A DNA stretch of 64,000 nt, from the NCBI RefSeq assembly GCF_006386545.1, contig NZ_SWAR01000005.1, forward strand, positions 62,001 through 126,000, read 5' to 3'. The notes under the pieces were generated by a model. It was not told where the DNA came from. It saw only the letters and a program-made list of their open reading frames with translations, and made no database searches. The DNA is from Methylibium rhizosphaerae. GTDB taxonomy: Bacteria; Pseudomonadota; Gammaproteobacteria; Burkholderiales; Burkholderiaceae_C. Position numbers and translations under genes: made by a program. Shown here piece after piece: positions 46,391-55,518 of this stretch (positions within the stretch are counted from its first letter, which is position 1; each line of letters opens with the position of its first letter).

Positions 46391-48816
46391 AGGCCGAAGT
46401 CGAGCGACATGAACTGGCCGTCGCTGAAGGTCAGCATCTTGGTGTTCTCGTCGATCGTGCCCACCAGCGAGGTGCCTTGCATCAGGTTGCCGCTGGTGGC
46501 GCCGTCCACCCAGTTCAGCGACAGGTTCGACGCCGCCTCGTTGAGCGCGAAGCTCATCACGCCGTTGCCGCCGCGGGTGCCGGTCACGGTGATCACGTTG
46601 CGCGCGGTGCCGGAGACGATGCTGCGGTACTGCAGGTTCACCGCCGACGGCTCGTCCTCGTGGCTGCGCAGCGACGAGCTGGCCGAAAGCTCCAGCACCG
46701 GGCGTCCGGGCGCGGTGACCTGGCCGACGAAGGTGAACGCCACCGTGTGGAAGTTGCTCGTCGAGTCGGGCTGGGTGTTGTCGTAGCCGTCGAAGCCGGT
46801 GACGGTGGCATCGATGCGCCCGTTCAGGAACTCCTGCGTCTGGCCGGCATTGATGTTGCGCAGCGAACCGGCCAGCGTCACCTTGGTGGGCGACAGGCTG
46901 GTGCCGCTGGCATCCCACACCGAGTCGGTGGCCGAGAAGGTGCCCTCGAACTCGGCCGACGGCGTGGTCCAGGTGAGGGTCAGCGTACCGCCCGAGAACG
47001 TGCCGCCGAACGGCGACACCGCAGTGGGCGAGCCGGGCTCGACTTCGTTGCCGGACGCGTCGCGCCAGACCGGCGTCTCGCTGGTGCTGCCATTGCTCAC
47101 CTTCAGCGTGCTGGCGGTGCTGCCGTCGCCGTTGATGGCGGCGACCTGCCCCGAGAAGGTCGTGGTCGACATGTTGTTGGCCGCGATGGTGCGCGTGCCG
47201 GTGAGCGACCAGGTGTGGTGGCCGTTCACGTCGACCAGCTGGTTGGTGCCTTCCACGAATGCGGCCGGCAGTTCACCGGCGATCGAGAAGCCGGTGATGC
47301 GCCCGAAGGTCCCGGTCAGGGTGGGCGTCACGGTGCCGGCGTAGAAGTTCGCCTGCAGGCTGTTGTTGGCCACCAGCGTGCAGGGTGAGCCGGTGGTGCA
47401 GCTGCGCACGCGCTCGCGGGCCCGCGTGGTGTAGCCGAAGCTGCCGTTCGCGTTGGGCGTGATGGTGAAGCCGTGGCGCCATTCGGTGATGGTGGTCGTG
47501 TCCCCCGACACCGTGCGGCTCACGTAGTAGCGCGCGCCGCAGCCGATGAAGTTGGCGTTGGCCGGCGCCGTGGCGAGCACCGAGACGTTGGCGTCCTGGT
47601 ACAGCGAGCAGGCGACCGCGGCGAAGTTCGAGAAGTCGCTCATGCCGTCGTTGGCGGTGAGGTCCTCGGCGCGCACGCGGTCGGGCACCGTCTCGCGGCC
47701 GGCCTTGTAGTCGTTGTACAGGTCCACCGCCATCAGCAGCGTGCCTGCGTCCTTGAGGAGCATCTCCGCGGGCGCCTGCACATCGGTCATGGCTTCACGA
47801 AACTTCCATGCCTCGGCATTCGCCGCGCCGGTGGCAATGGAGGTGGCACCGCCGCGGCTGAACAAAGCGGTCCAGTCGGACTTGATCTGGGTGAACAGGG
47901 TCTTCGCCGCCTCGATGGCGCTTGCCTGCGTGGGGGTCACCGCGTTGCAGGCCGCGCCCTGGCAGGCCAGGTTGGCCCTGATCCCGTCGAGCGCCGCGGG
48001 CGGCACCGAGCCGACGAGGGCAGGATCGTTGACAACCGTGGCGACGGCGGTGCCCAGGGCGGCCGACACGTCGGTGCCGCCGGTCTCGAGCTTGATCGAC
48101 GGCAGAGAGGCCGCATCGGCCAGCGTGTTCACCACGCACTGCGTCTTTTCGCCGGCGCTGCCGGTGTTGCAGCCCAGCGCGCCACTGGCCGCCAGCTGGG
48201 ACACCGCCGTCAGCATCACCGCCAGCTTCTGCTGGTTGGGCGTGGCGTTGGCGTCGCCGGCGGTGGTGGGCACCACGTTGCTCGGATTGAAGCTGAGCAG
48301 TTGGGTCACCGTGGTGACGGCCTGGGTGGCATTGGCCGTGGTCACCCCGCCGGGGGCTTCGGCCGCCGCGGCCACCGCCATTTCGCTGAACGGCGTCACG
48401 CTGGCGCTGGTGGTCACCGTGTCGCTGGTGGCCGCCGGCAGCAGCGAGCGCATGGCAAAGCCGACCGGCAGCGGCTGGGCCTGGCCGCTCACCTCGTCGA
48501 GATGGGTGGTGTTGGCATTGGCGGTGACCTTCACCACATAGGGCTGCCCCTTGGTCGCGGTGAAGCTGAGGGTGTAGAGGCCCTGGGCGTTGGTGGTGGT
48601 CGTGGCCAGCGCAGCGGTGGCAATGCTGCCGTCGCTGTTGATCGCGTGCGCGGTCACGGTGGCATTGGCCATCAGGCCCTTGGCCGCGGTGCCGGTGAGC
48701 GAGACGCTCGCGTTGGGGTTGGGGGGCGGGGTCGGGGCATCACCGCCGCCACCGCCGCCGCATGCGGCCAACAGGCCAGCGCTCAGCATGGCGGCCCAGA
48801 GTACACGTTGCTGCAT
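46387..48816 (-). CDS. large hypothetical lipoprotein with carboxypeptidase-like regulatory domain
   Basis: The 809-residue protein starts after AGGAG and has a lipoprotein signal (M-L-S-A-G-L-L-A-A-C, cysteine near residue 19) followed by a glycine run and a proline linker. Residues 35-110 look like a carboxypeptidase-regulatory/Ig-like fold (V-S-L-T-G-T-A-A-K-G-L). The rest, with T, S and G richness and few motifs, has no recognised family. C-x-x-x-x-C pairs suggest disulphides. Likely surface-exposed. It shares an upstream bipartite motif with the outer-membrane protein gene at 52050. Confidence 0.75.
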   Translation of the reverse strand: MQQRVLWAAMLSAGLLAACGGGGGGDAPTPPPNPNASVSLTGTAAKGLMANATVTAHAINSDGSIATAALATTTTNAQGLYTLSFTATKGQPYVVKVTANANTTHLDEVSGQAQPLPVGFAMRSLLPAATSDTVTTSASVTPFSEMAVAAAAEAPGGVTTANATQAVTTVTQLLSFNPSNVVPTTAGDANATPNQQKLAVMLTAVSQLAASGALGCNTGSAGEKTQCVVNTLADAASLPSIKLETGGTDVSAALGTAVATVVNDPALVGSVPPAALDGIRANLACQGAACNAVTPTQASAIEAAKTLFTQIKSDWTALFSRGGATSIATGAANAEAWKFREAMTDVQAPAEMLLKDAGTLLMAVDLYNDYKAGRETVPDRVRAEDLTANDGMSDFSNFAAVACSLYQDANVSVLATAPANANFIGCGARYYVSRTVSGDTTTITEWRHGFTITPNANGSFGYTTRARERVRSCTTGSPCTLVANNSLQANFYAGTVTPTLTGTFGRITGFSIAGELPAAFVEGTNQLVDVNGHHTWSLTGTRTIAANNMSTTTFSGQVAAINGDGSTASTLKVSNGSTSETPVWRDASGNEVEPGSPTAVSPFGGTFSGGTLTLTWTTPSAEFEGTFSATDSVWDASGTSLSPTKVTLAGSLRNINAGQTQEFLNGRIDATVTGFDGYDNTQPDSTSNFHTVAFTFVGQVTAPGRPVLELSASSSLRSHEDEPSAVNLQYRSIVSGTARNVITVTGTRGGNGVMSFALNEAASNLSLNWVDGATSGNLMQGTSLVGTIDENTKMLTFSDGQFMSLDFGL

Positions 48817-48914
48817 GGTTCACTCCTGATTCTTGATCTGCGATGGAACACGACCCGCCGACTGCGCGTGCTGGGACTCGTGCATCGATTGTTCGGAGCC
48901 GACCGGCGCGCTGC

Positions 48915-48968
48915 CATCGACCGAACGGATGAAAAGGCGGTCGGCTCACGTGGCGTAGTTCACGCACG
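48915..48968. promoter_or_regulatory. bipartite conserved motif, copy 1
   Basis: On the minus strand this reads CGTGCGTGAACT-N28-CCGTTCGG-N-CGATG, 98 bases before the lipoprotein start. On the plus side it is 106 bases before the response regulator. An identical pair with the same 28-base spacing lies at 52989-53042 upstream of another envelope operon. It is a candidate binding site for a shared regulator. The rest of the 258-base gap shows no other feature. Confidence 0.5.
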
Positions 48969-49074
48969 CGGCTTCGGTGTTGTGCGCAACGCGTCTTTCG
49001 ACGCCGTGACCGCGCGAAGCCATGTGCTGTAATCCACGCGGTTTTTTCGCTGTTGCGCGGTGTCCCGTCTGCCC

Positions 49075-49731
49075 ATGAAAGTCCTGCTGATCGACGACCA
49101 TGCGCTGTTTCGCGACGCGCTTGCGCTGCTGATCACGCAAAAGCTGCCGGGCCTCTCGCTGCTGCAGGCCGGCTCGATGGCGGAGGCCCTGCAGGCGCTG
49201 CAGGCCGACCCCGACGTCACCCTGGCGCTGCTCGACCTGGGCCTCCCGGACAGCCAGGGACTCGACTCGCTCGCCCGCATGCACGATGCCGCGCCGCTGG
49301 TGACGGTGGTGGTGCTGTCGGCCGACGAGCGACGCGAGACCATCATCGCGGCCATCGAGGCAGGCGCGGCCGGCTTCATTCCCAAGACGGCGCAAGGTTC
49401 GGTGCTCGACAACGCGTTGCGCGTGGTGCTCGACGGCGGCGTGTACGTGCCACGCGAGGCCCTCGACGCACCCGGCGGTCAGCGGTTCGCCGGCCTGCTG
49501 CCGGCCGCCACGACGCCGCTCGACCTGTCGCCGCGGCAGCTCGATGTGCTGCGCCTGCTCATCGAAGGCAAGAGCAACAAGCTCATCTGCCGCGAACTCG
49601 ACCTGTCGGAGTCCACCGTCAAGACGCACCTTGGCGCGATCTTCCGCCGCCTTGACGTGAACAGCCGCACGCAGGCGGTGCTGGCCGCCGCGCGGCTGGG
49701 TCTGCGACTGCAGCCGCGCAGCACAGCCTGA
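49075..49731 (+). CDS. LuxR/NarL-type response regulator
   Basis: The 218-residue form starts M-K-V-L-L-I-D-D-H; a GTG 15 bases upstream is possible. The receiver (residues 1-120) has D-D-H near 7-9, the phosphorylation site in L-L-D-L-G-L-P near residue 55 and the lysine in I-P-K-T-A near 104. The C-terminal LuxR helix-turn-helix (about 150-210) has L-S-P-R-Q-L-D-V-L-R-L-L and S-T-V-K-T-H-L. It ends 15 bases from the convergent hybrid kinase gene and probably receives phosphate from one or both hybrid kinases nearby. Confidence 0.93.
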   Translation: MKVLLIDDHALFRDALALLITQKLPGLSLLQAGSMAEALQALQADPDVTLALLDLGLPDSQGLDSLARMHDAAPLVTVVVLSADERRETIIAAIEAGAAGFIPKTAQGSVLDNALRVVLDGGVYVPREALDAPGGQRFAGLLPAATTPLDLSPRQLDVLRLLIEGKSNKLICRELDLSESTVKTHLGAIFRRLDVNSRTQAVLAAARLGLRLQPRSTA

Positions 49732-49746
49732 AGCACAGGCTGCCTT

Positions 49747-52053
49747 CTATTGCCCATGACGCCCCGGCCCGGCACGGGCCGCTTCGATGGCAGCCAGCAA
49801 CTCGGCGGCGCGAAAGGGCTTGTGCAGCACCGGCACGTCACTGGCAGTCAACGCCGCGAGGTCGGCCGGCGCCGTGTCCCCGGTCACGACCAGTGCAGGC
49901 AGCGAGACGCAGATGCGGTGCACCTCGGAGATCACGCGCAGGCTGTCGGCGCCCGGCAGACGGTTGTCGGTGACCAGCAGGCCCCACGGCGGCCTCGTGC
50001 CGCGGGACGCATGCGCCGCCAGCACCCGCTGCAGCGCAGGCAGGCCGTCGAATGCTTCCACCTGCGCCCCCCAGCGCTGCAGCTGCAGGGTCATCGCCTC
50101 GCGAACTGCCGGCTCGTCCTCGACCATCACGATGCCCAGCCCCGCCAGCGGCTGCCGCTCGACCTCGGCGGGCGCCTGCGGCCGCGGCAGCGCATGCGTG
50201 AGGGGCAGTTCAAGGGAGAAGCACGAGCCGCGCTGCGGCACCGAACGCAGCCGCAGGGAATGGTCGAGCAGCAGCGCCGCCCGCTTGACCAGCGCCAGCC
50301 CGAGCCCCAAACCGCGCACGCCATCCCGGCTCGCGCCGAGTTGCGCGAACTCCTCGAACACGGCTTCATGCTGCGACTGCGGAATGCCCCGGCCCGTGTC
50401 CCACACCTGCAGCAGCACGCGGCCGCTGCCGGCCCGTTTTCGCACGCCGACCAACACCCCGCCGTGATCGGTATAGCGCACCGCGTTGTTGACGAGGTTG
50501 CGCACCACCTGCTCGAGCAGCACCGGGTCGGAATGCACCGCCAGCTGCGTGGGCCGGAAGCGCAGCCGCAGGCCCTTGAGCCTGGCCGCCTCCCCCTCGT
50601 GGGCGGCGATCGCGTCGAACAGCGCCTGCACGGCGACGGCTTGCAGACGAGGCCGCACCGTGCCGGCGTCGAAGCGTGAAAGGTCGAGCAGTCCCTTGAG
50701 CAAGGCCTCGAGCGAGGCCACCGCCTCGTTCAGGCGGTCCATCATGCCGCGCAGCTGCTGCGAGGGGACCTGCTCGCGCAGCAGGCCCACCAGCAGGCCG
50801 ATGGTCACCACCGGCTGTCGCAGGTCGTGGCTGGCCGCGGCGATGAAGCGGGTCTTGGCGGTGTTGGCCTGCTGCAGGTCTCGTGTGCGTTCACGCACGC
50901 GCAGCTCCAGCGTCTGGTTGAGCTCCTCCACCTCGGACAGTGCTCCCACCACACGCTGCATCAGCACCGCTGAAAAGCCGGTCAGCGCCACCGGCACTGC
51001 GTACGGCAGCCAGTAGCCGTCCATGACGGACGTGTAGCCCTGCTGGTAGAGGTAGTCGTGCACGCCCGATGCCAGCACCGCCAGCAGGCCGGCCAGCAGC
51101 GCCAGCAGCGGCCCGACACGCAGTTCGCGCGCGCGACGCGCCACCAGCCACAGCGAAGGCAGCGTGAGCACCAGCAGGAGCGGATAGGCGAGCGCGCGAG
51201 CCGGATACAGCTGCCCGGTCGTCGCCGCCGCGGCGCCGGCCGACAGCAGCACGCCGCCCGTCGCCAGCAACGCCGGCCGGAAGCCCCGCAGCCGGTAGCC
51301 GGTCAGCGAGGTGGCGAAGAAGCCGAGCAGCACCACGCTGGTCACCTGCGCGGCGAAGTACAGCCAGTCGGTGAGAGCCAGCGGCAGCGAATTGCCGGGC
51401 TGGTAGTAGCCGAAGTTGCGCACCGACGTGAGGATGCCCAGCAGGCTGAAGGTGCCCAGCGCGACCTCGGAGCGCCGCCGCCACCACAGCAGGAGGGTGA
51501 AGAGGCTGACGCCGCAGCTGGCGACGTTGAGCAGCTGCGGGATGGTCACGCTGCGGTGGTAGCCCCACAGGAAGGCGGACTCCACCTTGCCCGCCGGGCC
51601 GACCTGCATTGCCGACAGGCCGGCGCGCTGCCCGCTGTCCACGGTGATCTCGACCAGGTTGTCGCCCGCGCGCAGCAGCGCCGGCGGCAGGCCGACGAGC
51701 GTGGGCACCGGGCGTCGCTGCACGATGTTGTCCGGCTGCATGGTGTCCTGCACCAGTTGGCCGTTCACCTGCAGCCGGTGCCGGGTGCTCAGCCGCTGCA
51801 GCTGCAGGGCCCACGCGCCCGCGGGCGCCCGGGCGAGCGTGAAGTTCGCCCGGTAGTAGCCCGTGCCCGGCGCAGGCTGGCCACGTGCCGCCCAGGTATC
51901 GGGCAGCGACACCGCCCGCCAGGGCCCCAGCGGCGACGTCGCGAACTGCGCCGCCACGATCTCGCGCGGCGCCTCGGCCGGATCACCGGCGAGCGCAGGC
52001 AGGATGCCGAGCAGGCATACCGCCGGCAGCCATCGCCAGGGGCTTGGCTTCAG
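49747..52053 (-). CDS. hybrid sensor histidine kinase/response regulator 2
   Basis: The only usual start, GTG 51957, would leave the protein without a signal peptide. An in-frame CTG at 52053, inside the upstream stop as CTGA, adds K-P-S-P-W-R-W-L-P-A-V-C-L-L-G-I-L-P-A-L-A, a fine signal peptide, so I extend to it (768 residues). The layout matches kinase 1: a beta-rich sensor with L-S-T-R-H-R-L-Q-V-N-G, about seven helices, a coiled coil A-L-S-E-V-E-E-L-N-Q, H-D-L-R-Q-P near residue 410 and a C-terminal receiver with T-D-N-R-L-P. It probably pairs with the adjacent response regulator. Downstream of, and coupled to, the outer-membrane protein gene. Confidence 0.85.
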   Translation of the reverse strand: MKPSPWRWLPAVCLLGILPALAGDPAEAPREIVAAQFATSPLGPWRAVSLPDTWAARGQPAPGTGYYRANFTLARAPAGAWALQLQRLSTRHRLQVNGQLVQDTMQPDNIVQRRPVPTLVGLPPALLRAGDNLVEITVDSGQRAGLSAMQVGPAGKVESAFLWGYHRSVTIPQLLNVASCGVSLFTLLLWWRRRSEVALGTFSLLGILTSVRNFGYYQPGNSLPLALTDWLYFAAQVTSVVLLGFFATSLTGYRLRGFRPALLATGGVLLSAGAAAATTGQLYPARALAYPLLLVLTLPSLWLVARRARELRVGPLLALLAGLLAVLASGVHDYLYQQGYTSVMDGYWLPYAVPVALTGFSAVLMQRVVGALSEVEELNQTLELRVRERTRDLQQANTAKTRFIAAASHDLRQPVVTIGLLVGLLREQVPSQQLRGMMDRLNEAVASLEALLKGLLDLSRFDAGTVRPRLQAVAVQALFDAIAAHEGEAARLKGLRLRFRPTQLAVHSDPVLLEQVVRNLVNNAVRYTDHGGVLVGVRKRAGSGRVLLQVWDTGRGIPQSQHEAVFEEFAQLGASRDGVRGLGLGLALVKRAALLLDHSLRLRSVPQRGSCFSLELPLTHALPRPQAPAEVERQPLAGLGIVMVEDEPAVREAMTLQLQRWGAQVEAFDGLPALQRVLAAHASRGTRPPWGLLVTDNRLPGADSLRVISEVHRICVSLPALVVTGDTAPADLAALTASDVPVLHKPFRAAELLAAIEAARAGPGRHGQ

Positions 52054-52928
52054 AGCTTCCAGAGCAGTTCCAGGCCGTACGCGAGGCTGCGCAGCTCATG
52101 TCGCGGCAGCTCGACCAGGCCCTTGCTCTGGCGAGCACGTTCGGAGAACGTGTACTGCGCCCAGCCGCCCACCTGGACGTTCGGGTACACGCTCCAGCTG
52201 TAGCGCCCCGCCAGGCTCAGGTCATAGCCCCGCGTGCCGGTGAAGGTGACGCCCGGCTGAGAGGTGTTCTCGAGCCGCCGCCACACCGGCGTGGCCGCTA
52301 CCAGGCGCAATCCATAGTGGCTGCGAGCGCCGCGCACCCGCTCCGAATCGAGCGCGAAGCCCACATGCAGCATCGCCTCGCTCGCCGTTTCGACGACCGT
52401 GCCATGCGACACGTCGGTGGCGCCATCGGTGCCGGCCACGAAACCCGAGCGTGTGAAGGTGTTGGTGCGGAAGCTGGGTCCCGCCAGCGCGAACAGCTGG
52501 CGGTGCAGGCGGTAGTGCAGCAGCAGCTTGGTATGGGTTTCCTGCAGGCTGAACTGGTTGGTCTGCAGCAGCGGATCGGTGATGGGCGTGTTGCCGATCA
52601 CGGCCGCGCTGGTGGTCCAGCGTTCGGTGGACTTGCCCGGCGCGAAGGTGGACTCGCCGTCGAAGGTCATCAGCACGTCGGGCGACACCGAGTAAAGGGC
52701 GCCGGTCACCAGCATCGGGCTGGACACCTCGGCCTTGCTCCTGATCGGCCACATGCTCACGTGCTCCTGGTAGGTGACGGTCTGCCGGCCGAGACCCAGG
52801 AAATAGGAGAAGCCGCGGTCGTCGGCCGGCTCCGAGGTGGCGGCGGGCGTCTGGGCATGCCCGGCCGCGCAAGCGAGCAACAGCACGGCCGAGCCGGCCA
52901 GCGCGCGCAAGGGGTGGTGCTTGTTCAA
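52050..52928 (-). CDS. hypothetical outer-membrane beta-barrel protein
   Basis: I choose TTG 52928, which has GGAAG 4 bases before it and gives a clean signal peptide (M-N-K-H-H-P-L-R then a hydrophobic run to G-H-A-Q); ATGs at 52964 and 52991 lack ribosome sites. The 292-residue product alternates polar and hydrophobic strands, with G-L-G-R-Q-T-V-T-Y, L-L-L-H-Y-R-L-H and Y-D-L-S-L-A-G-R-Y-S-W-S. It ends L-E-L-L-W-K-L, as a barrel would. No family recognised. It is coupled to the hybrid kinase gene and carries the bipartite motif upstream, so it may be the sensor's partner. Confidence 0.72.
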   Translation of the reverse strand: MNKHHPLRALAGSAVLLLACAAGHAQTPAATSEPADDRGFSYFLGLGRQTVTYQEHVSMWPIRSKAEVSSPMLVTGALYSVSPDVLMTFDGESTFAPGKSTERWTTSAAVIGNTPITDPLLQTNQFSLQETHTKLLLHYRLHRQLFALAGPSFRTNTFTRSGFVAGTDGATDVSHGTVVETASEAMLHVGFALDSERVRGARSHYGLRLVAATPVWRRLENTSQPGVTFTGTRGYDLSLAGRYSWSVYPNVQVGGWAQYTFSERARQSKGLVELPRHELRSLAYGLELLWKL

Positions 52929-52988
52929 GGTGCTTCCGTTGTCGAGTGGGAGAGTTGCGGTCATTGTCGAAATCGACCGCGCCGGCCA

Positions 52989-53042
52989 CATCGTCCGAAC
53001 GGTGGAGGCCTACTCCACGCGCCGTGCGGAAGTTCACGCACG
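52989..53042. promoter_or_regulatory. bipartite conserved motif, copy 2
   Basis: CGTGCGTGAACT-N28-CCGTTCGG-N-CGATG on the minus strand, 60 bases before the TTG start of the outer-membrane protein gene. The first half overlaps the last codons and stop of queA. It matches copy 1 at 48915-48968 in both halves and in spacing. Confidence 0.5.
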
Positions 53043-54089
53043 GCCGTTGCGTTCGCGCTCGAGCAGCATCGCATCGCCGTAGCTGAAGAAGCGATAACGT
53101 CGTTCGATTGCATGGCGGTACAGCGCCATCACGTGCTCGTAGCCGGCAAAGGCCGACACCAGCATCATCAGCGTGCTCCGGGGCAGGTGGAAGTTGGTGA
53201 CCAGCACGTCGACCACGCGGAAGTCGAAGCCCGGTGTGATGAAGATGTCGGTGTCGCGTGCGCCAGCCTGCAGCTCGCCACCGCGCGCGGCCGACTCGAG
53301 CGCGCGCAGCGTGGTGGTGCCCACCGCCACCACCTTCCGGTGCGCGGCCTTCGTCGTACGGATTGCCTGCACCGTGGCCTCGGGCACCTCGAACCATTCG
53401 CTGTGCATCTTGTGTTCGGCGAGGTTTTCGGTGCGCACCGGCTGGAAGGTGCCGGCCCCCACATGCAGCGTGACCTGCGCCGTACCGATGCCGCGCTCGC
53501 GCAAGGCGGCCAGCACGGACTCGTCGAAGTGGAGCGCGGCGGTGGGCGCGGCCACCGCGCCGGGCTTGTCGGCGAACACCGTCTGGTAGCGGCGCGCATC
53601 GTCGGCCGTGTCGGCGTGGGTGATGTAGGGCGGCAGCGGCACATGGCCGTGGCGCTCGAGCAGCGCCAGCGGATCGTCCGGGAAGCGCAGGTGGAACAGC
53701 CCGCCGTCGGGCCCGCCGCGGCCCAGCACCTCGGCATCGAAGGCTTCGGAGAAACGCACCACGGTGCCCGGCTTCGGCGACTTGCTGGCGCGCAGGTGTG
53801 CCAGCACCTCATGGCCGGGCAGCACCCGCTCGACCAGCGCCTCGACATGGCCACCGCTGGCCTTGGCGCCGAACAGTCGCGCCTTGATGACCTTGGTGTC
53901 GTTGAACACCAGCAGGTCGCCCGCGCTCAGCAGGCGGGGCAGCTCGCGGAAGACACGGTCCACCGGGTCGGAAGCACGGCCGTCGAGCAGGCGCGAGGCG
54001 CTGCGTTCTGCGGCGGGGTGCTGGGCGATGAGTTCGGGCGGAAGAGCGAAGTCGAAGTCGCTCAGGGTGAAGGTGCGGGAAGAGGACAT
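53034..54089 (-). CDS. queA: S-adenosylmethionine:tRNA ribosyltransferase-isomerase
   Basis: The 351-residue protein begins [17 protein letters not shown]. QueA motifs include [10 protein letters not shown] near 17-26, [10 protein letters not shown] near 66-75, A-A-P-T-A-A-L-H-F near 183, H-V-G-A-G-T-F near 213, E-W-F-E near 235 and S-T-L-M-M-L-V near 313. It makes epoxyqueuosine from preQ1-tRNA and SAM, the step after Tgt. The frame continues upstream, but the family begins here. Tgt lies far downstream. Confidence 0.96.
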   Translation of the reverse strand: MSSSRTFTLSDFDFALPPELIAQHPAAERSASRLLDGRASDPVDRVFRELPRLLSAGDLLVFNDTKVIKARLFGAKASGGHVEALVERVLPGHEVLAHLRASKSPKPGTVVRFSEAFDAEVLGRGGPDGGLFHLRFPDDPLALLERHGHVPLPPYITHADTADDARRYQTVFADKPGAVAAPTAALHFDESVLAALRERGIGTAQVTLHVGAGTFQPVRTENLAEHKMHSEWFEVPEATVQAIRTTKAAHRKVVAVGTTTLRALESAARGGELQAGARDTDIFITPGFDFRVVDVLVTNFHLPRSTLMMLVSAFAGYEHVMALYRHAIERRYRFFSYGDAMLLERERNGRA

Positions 54090-54186
54090 GGCGCGCAGGC
54101 TGTACCGGCCTGGTGGGATGGCGAGGGCCGCATTCTCACATCCGCGCCTGCAGCAAGGCCGCCCGCGCGGCCTTGCTTCCATTCGC

Positions 54187-54774
54187 TCAGCTCGAGACCG
54201 CCCGGCGGAAGTCGGGGTCGCCGAGCAGCTGCCCGACCAGCTTGCGGTACAGGCCGGTGTACTCGTTGACCGCTGCGGGGATGGCCACCGCACCGACGAA
54301 CGAGGACTCCCAGCTGGCCGCAACCTTGAGCTCCTTGTCGTAGACGGTGCGGCCGGCCCGCACGACGACGAAGCGCGCCCCCAGCGTGCCGCTGGCCTGG
54401 CTCGTCGGGACCGCCAGTTCGCTCTGCGTGAGCTGGCCCTGGATCACCAGGGTGGACGCGGCATCGAGCAGGCCGGCGGCCTTCAGTTCGGTCGCCAGCG
54501 TTTCCTTGAGGTACTTGGCGAACGAACCGTCGATGGGCGATGACAGCGTGTTCGAGCGCACGTCAAGCCCGGCGTCGAAGCCGGCGGGCTTGCCGGGCGC
54601 CGGAGCGAATTCGCCCAGGGAGGCCGGCGCCATGCCGGAGGCCTTGGCCATCCGGATGTTGTCGATGCTGGGCGCCGGAGCACCCATCTTGATCTGCGCG
54701 CAGCCGGTGAGCGCGGCAGCGCCGGCGATGAGCGCCGCGCAGAGCAGCCGCGAAGGGCGGTCAGCGAAAGACAT
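54187..54774 (-). CDS. hypothetical lipoprotein (first downstream of a lipoprotein pair)
   Basis: The 195-residue protein has a lipoprotein signal with A-A-A-L-T-G-C (cysteine near residue 25). The mature part includes [23 protein letters not shown] and a G-Q-L-T-Q-S-E-L block resembling the fold of curli-like or LptE-like small lipoproteins; I cannot assign it. It follows another lipoprotein by 17 bases on the same strand, and the two share the signal A-A-A-L-T-G-C-A. Likely co-transcribed, perhaps acting together in the outer membrane. Confidence 0.78.
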   Translation of the reverse strand: MSFADRPSRLLCAALIAGAAALTGCAQIKMGAPAPSIDNIRMAKASGMAPASLGEFAPAPGKPAGFDAGLDVRSNTLSSPIDGSFAKYLKETLATELKAAGLLDAASTLVIQGQLTQSELAVPTSQASGTLGARFVVVRAGRTVYDKELKVAASWESSFVGAVAIPAAVNEYTGLYRKLVGQLLGDPDFRRAVSS

Positions 54775-54791
54775 GTGCTGCACTCCCTTGC

Positions 54792-55415
54792 CTACTTGAA
54801 CGCCGCGTCCTGCGACAGGTCGTTGAGCGCCGTGCTGACGATCTGCCGGGTCATCAGGCGCACGCCCGCCTCGATGTTTTCGACCTTGACAGCGTTGTCC
54901 GGCGTCTTGCTCGCGCCCACCGTCGTGTGGATCGCATGGCGCGCCGTCTTGGTGAGGGCGTCGGTCTGTCCGTTGCCGAGGTACTTGACCGTGCACACAT
55001 AGCCGTCGGACACCTGGGAACCCGCGAGACCGAAGGTCAGCCCGGCCGCGACCCCCTTGCTGAAGGCATCGTCGGTGAGCGGCACGTTGTTGAGGGTCAC
55101 GCTGAGCAGTGCGCCGCCGGCCACCGGCTTGTTGTCGACCTGCGAGAAAAGGCCGCTGCCCTGGACCTGCTCGGTGACCTGGGCCTTGAGGAATTCGGTG
55201 GCCTGGGCGTTGGCCACGCCCTTGGTCTGGAACTCGAAGACCAGCTGGACCGGCTTGGCCTGTACCGGCTTTCTGAACTGCGCAGCATTGACCTCCTTGG
55301 TCGTGCCGTCGACGTAGTGGGTGGCGCAGCCTGTGAGCGCAGCGGCGCCCACCAGCGCGAACACGCTTGCGGCACGCCGCAGCCCGGCCGACATGGCCGA
55401 GAACTCATTCCTCAT
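54792..55415 (-). CDS. hypothetical lipoprotein (first of a pair)
   Basis: The start follows GGAGGG and gives a 207-residue protein with signal ending V-G-A-A-A-L-T-G-C (cysteine near residue 29). The mature domain has V-Q-L-V-F-E-F-Q-T-K-G-V-A-N near 57 and V-T-E-Q-V-Q-G-S-G-L-F-S near 83. A G-V-A-A-G-L-T-F-G-L-A-G segment lies near 122. Structure suggests a periplasmic lipoprotein with mixed alpha/beta fold. It is divergent from recG (103-base gap) and is followed by a second lipoprotein gene. Confidence 0.78.
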   Translation of the reverse strand: MRNEFSAMSAGLRRAASVFALVGAAALTGCATHYVDGTTKEVNAAQFRKPVQAKPVQLVFEFQTKGVANAQATEFLKAQVTEQVQGSGLFSQVDNKPVAGGALLSVTLNNVPLTDDAFSKGVAAGLTFGLAGSQVSDGYVCTVKYLGNGQTDALTKTARHAIHTTVGASKTPDNAVKVENIEAGVRLMTRQIVSTALNDLSQDAAFK

Positions 55416-55518
55416 GGATCCCTCCGGAACTTGACTTGGACTTGGTTTTGAACGCGCGGCAGGTGCGCCGCGCGCGGCGATGCTAGCAGCGGCGCCCGAG
55501 GCGGCAGAATGCCCCGCC

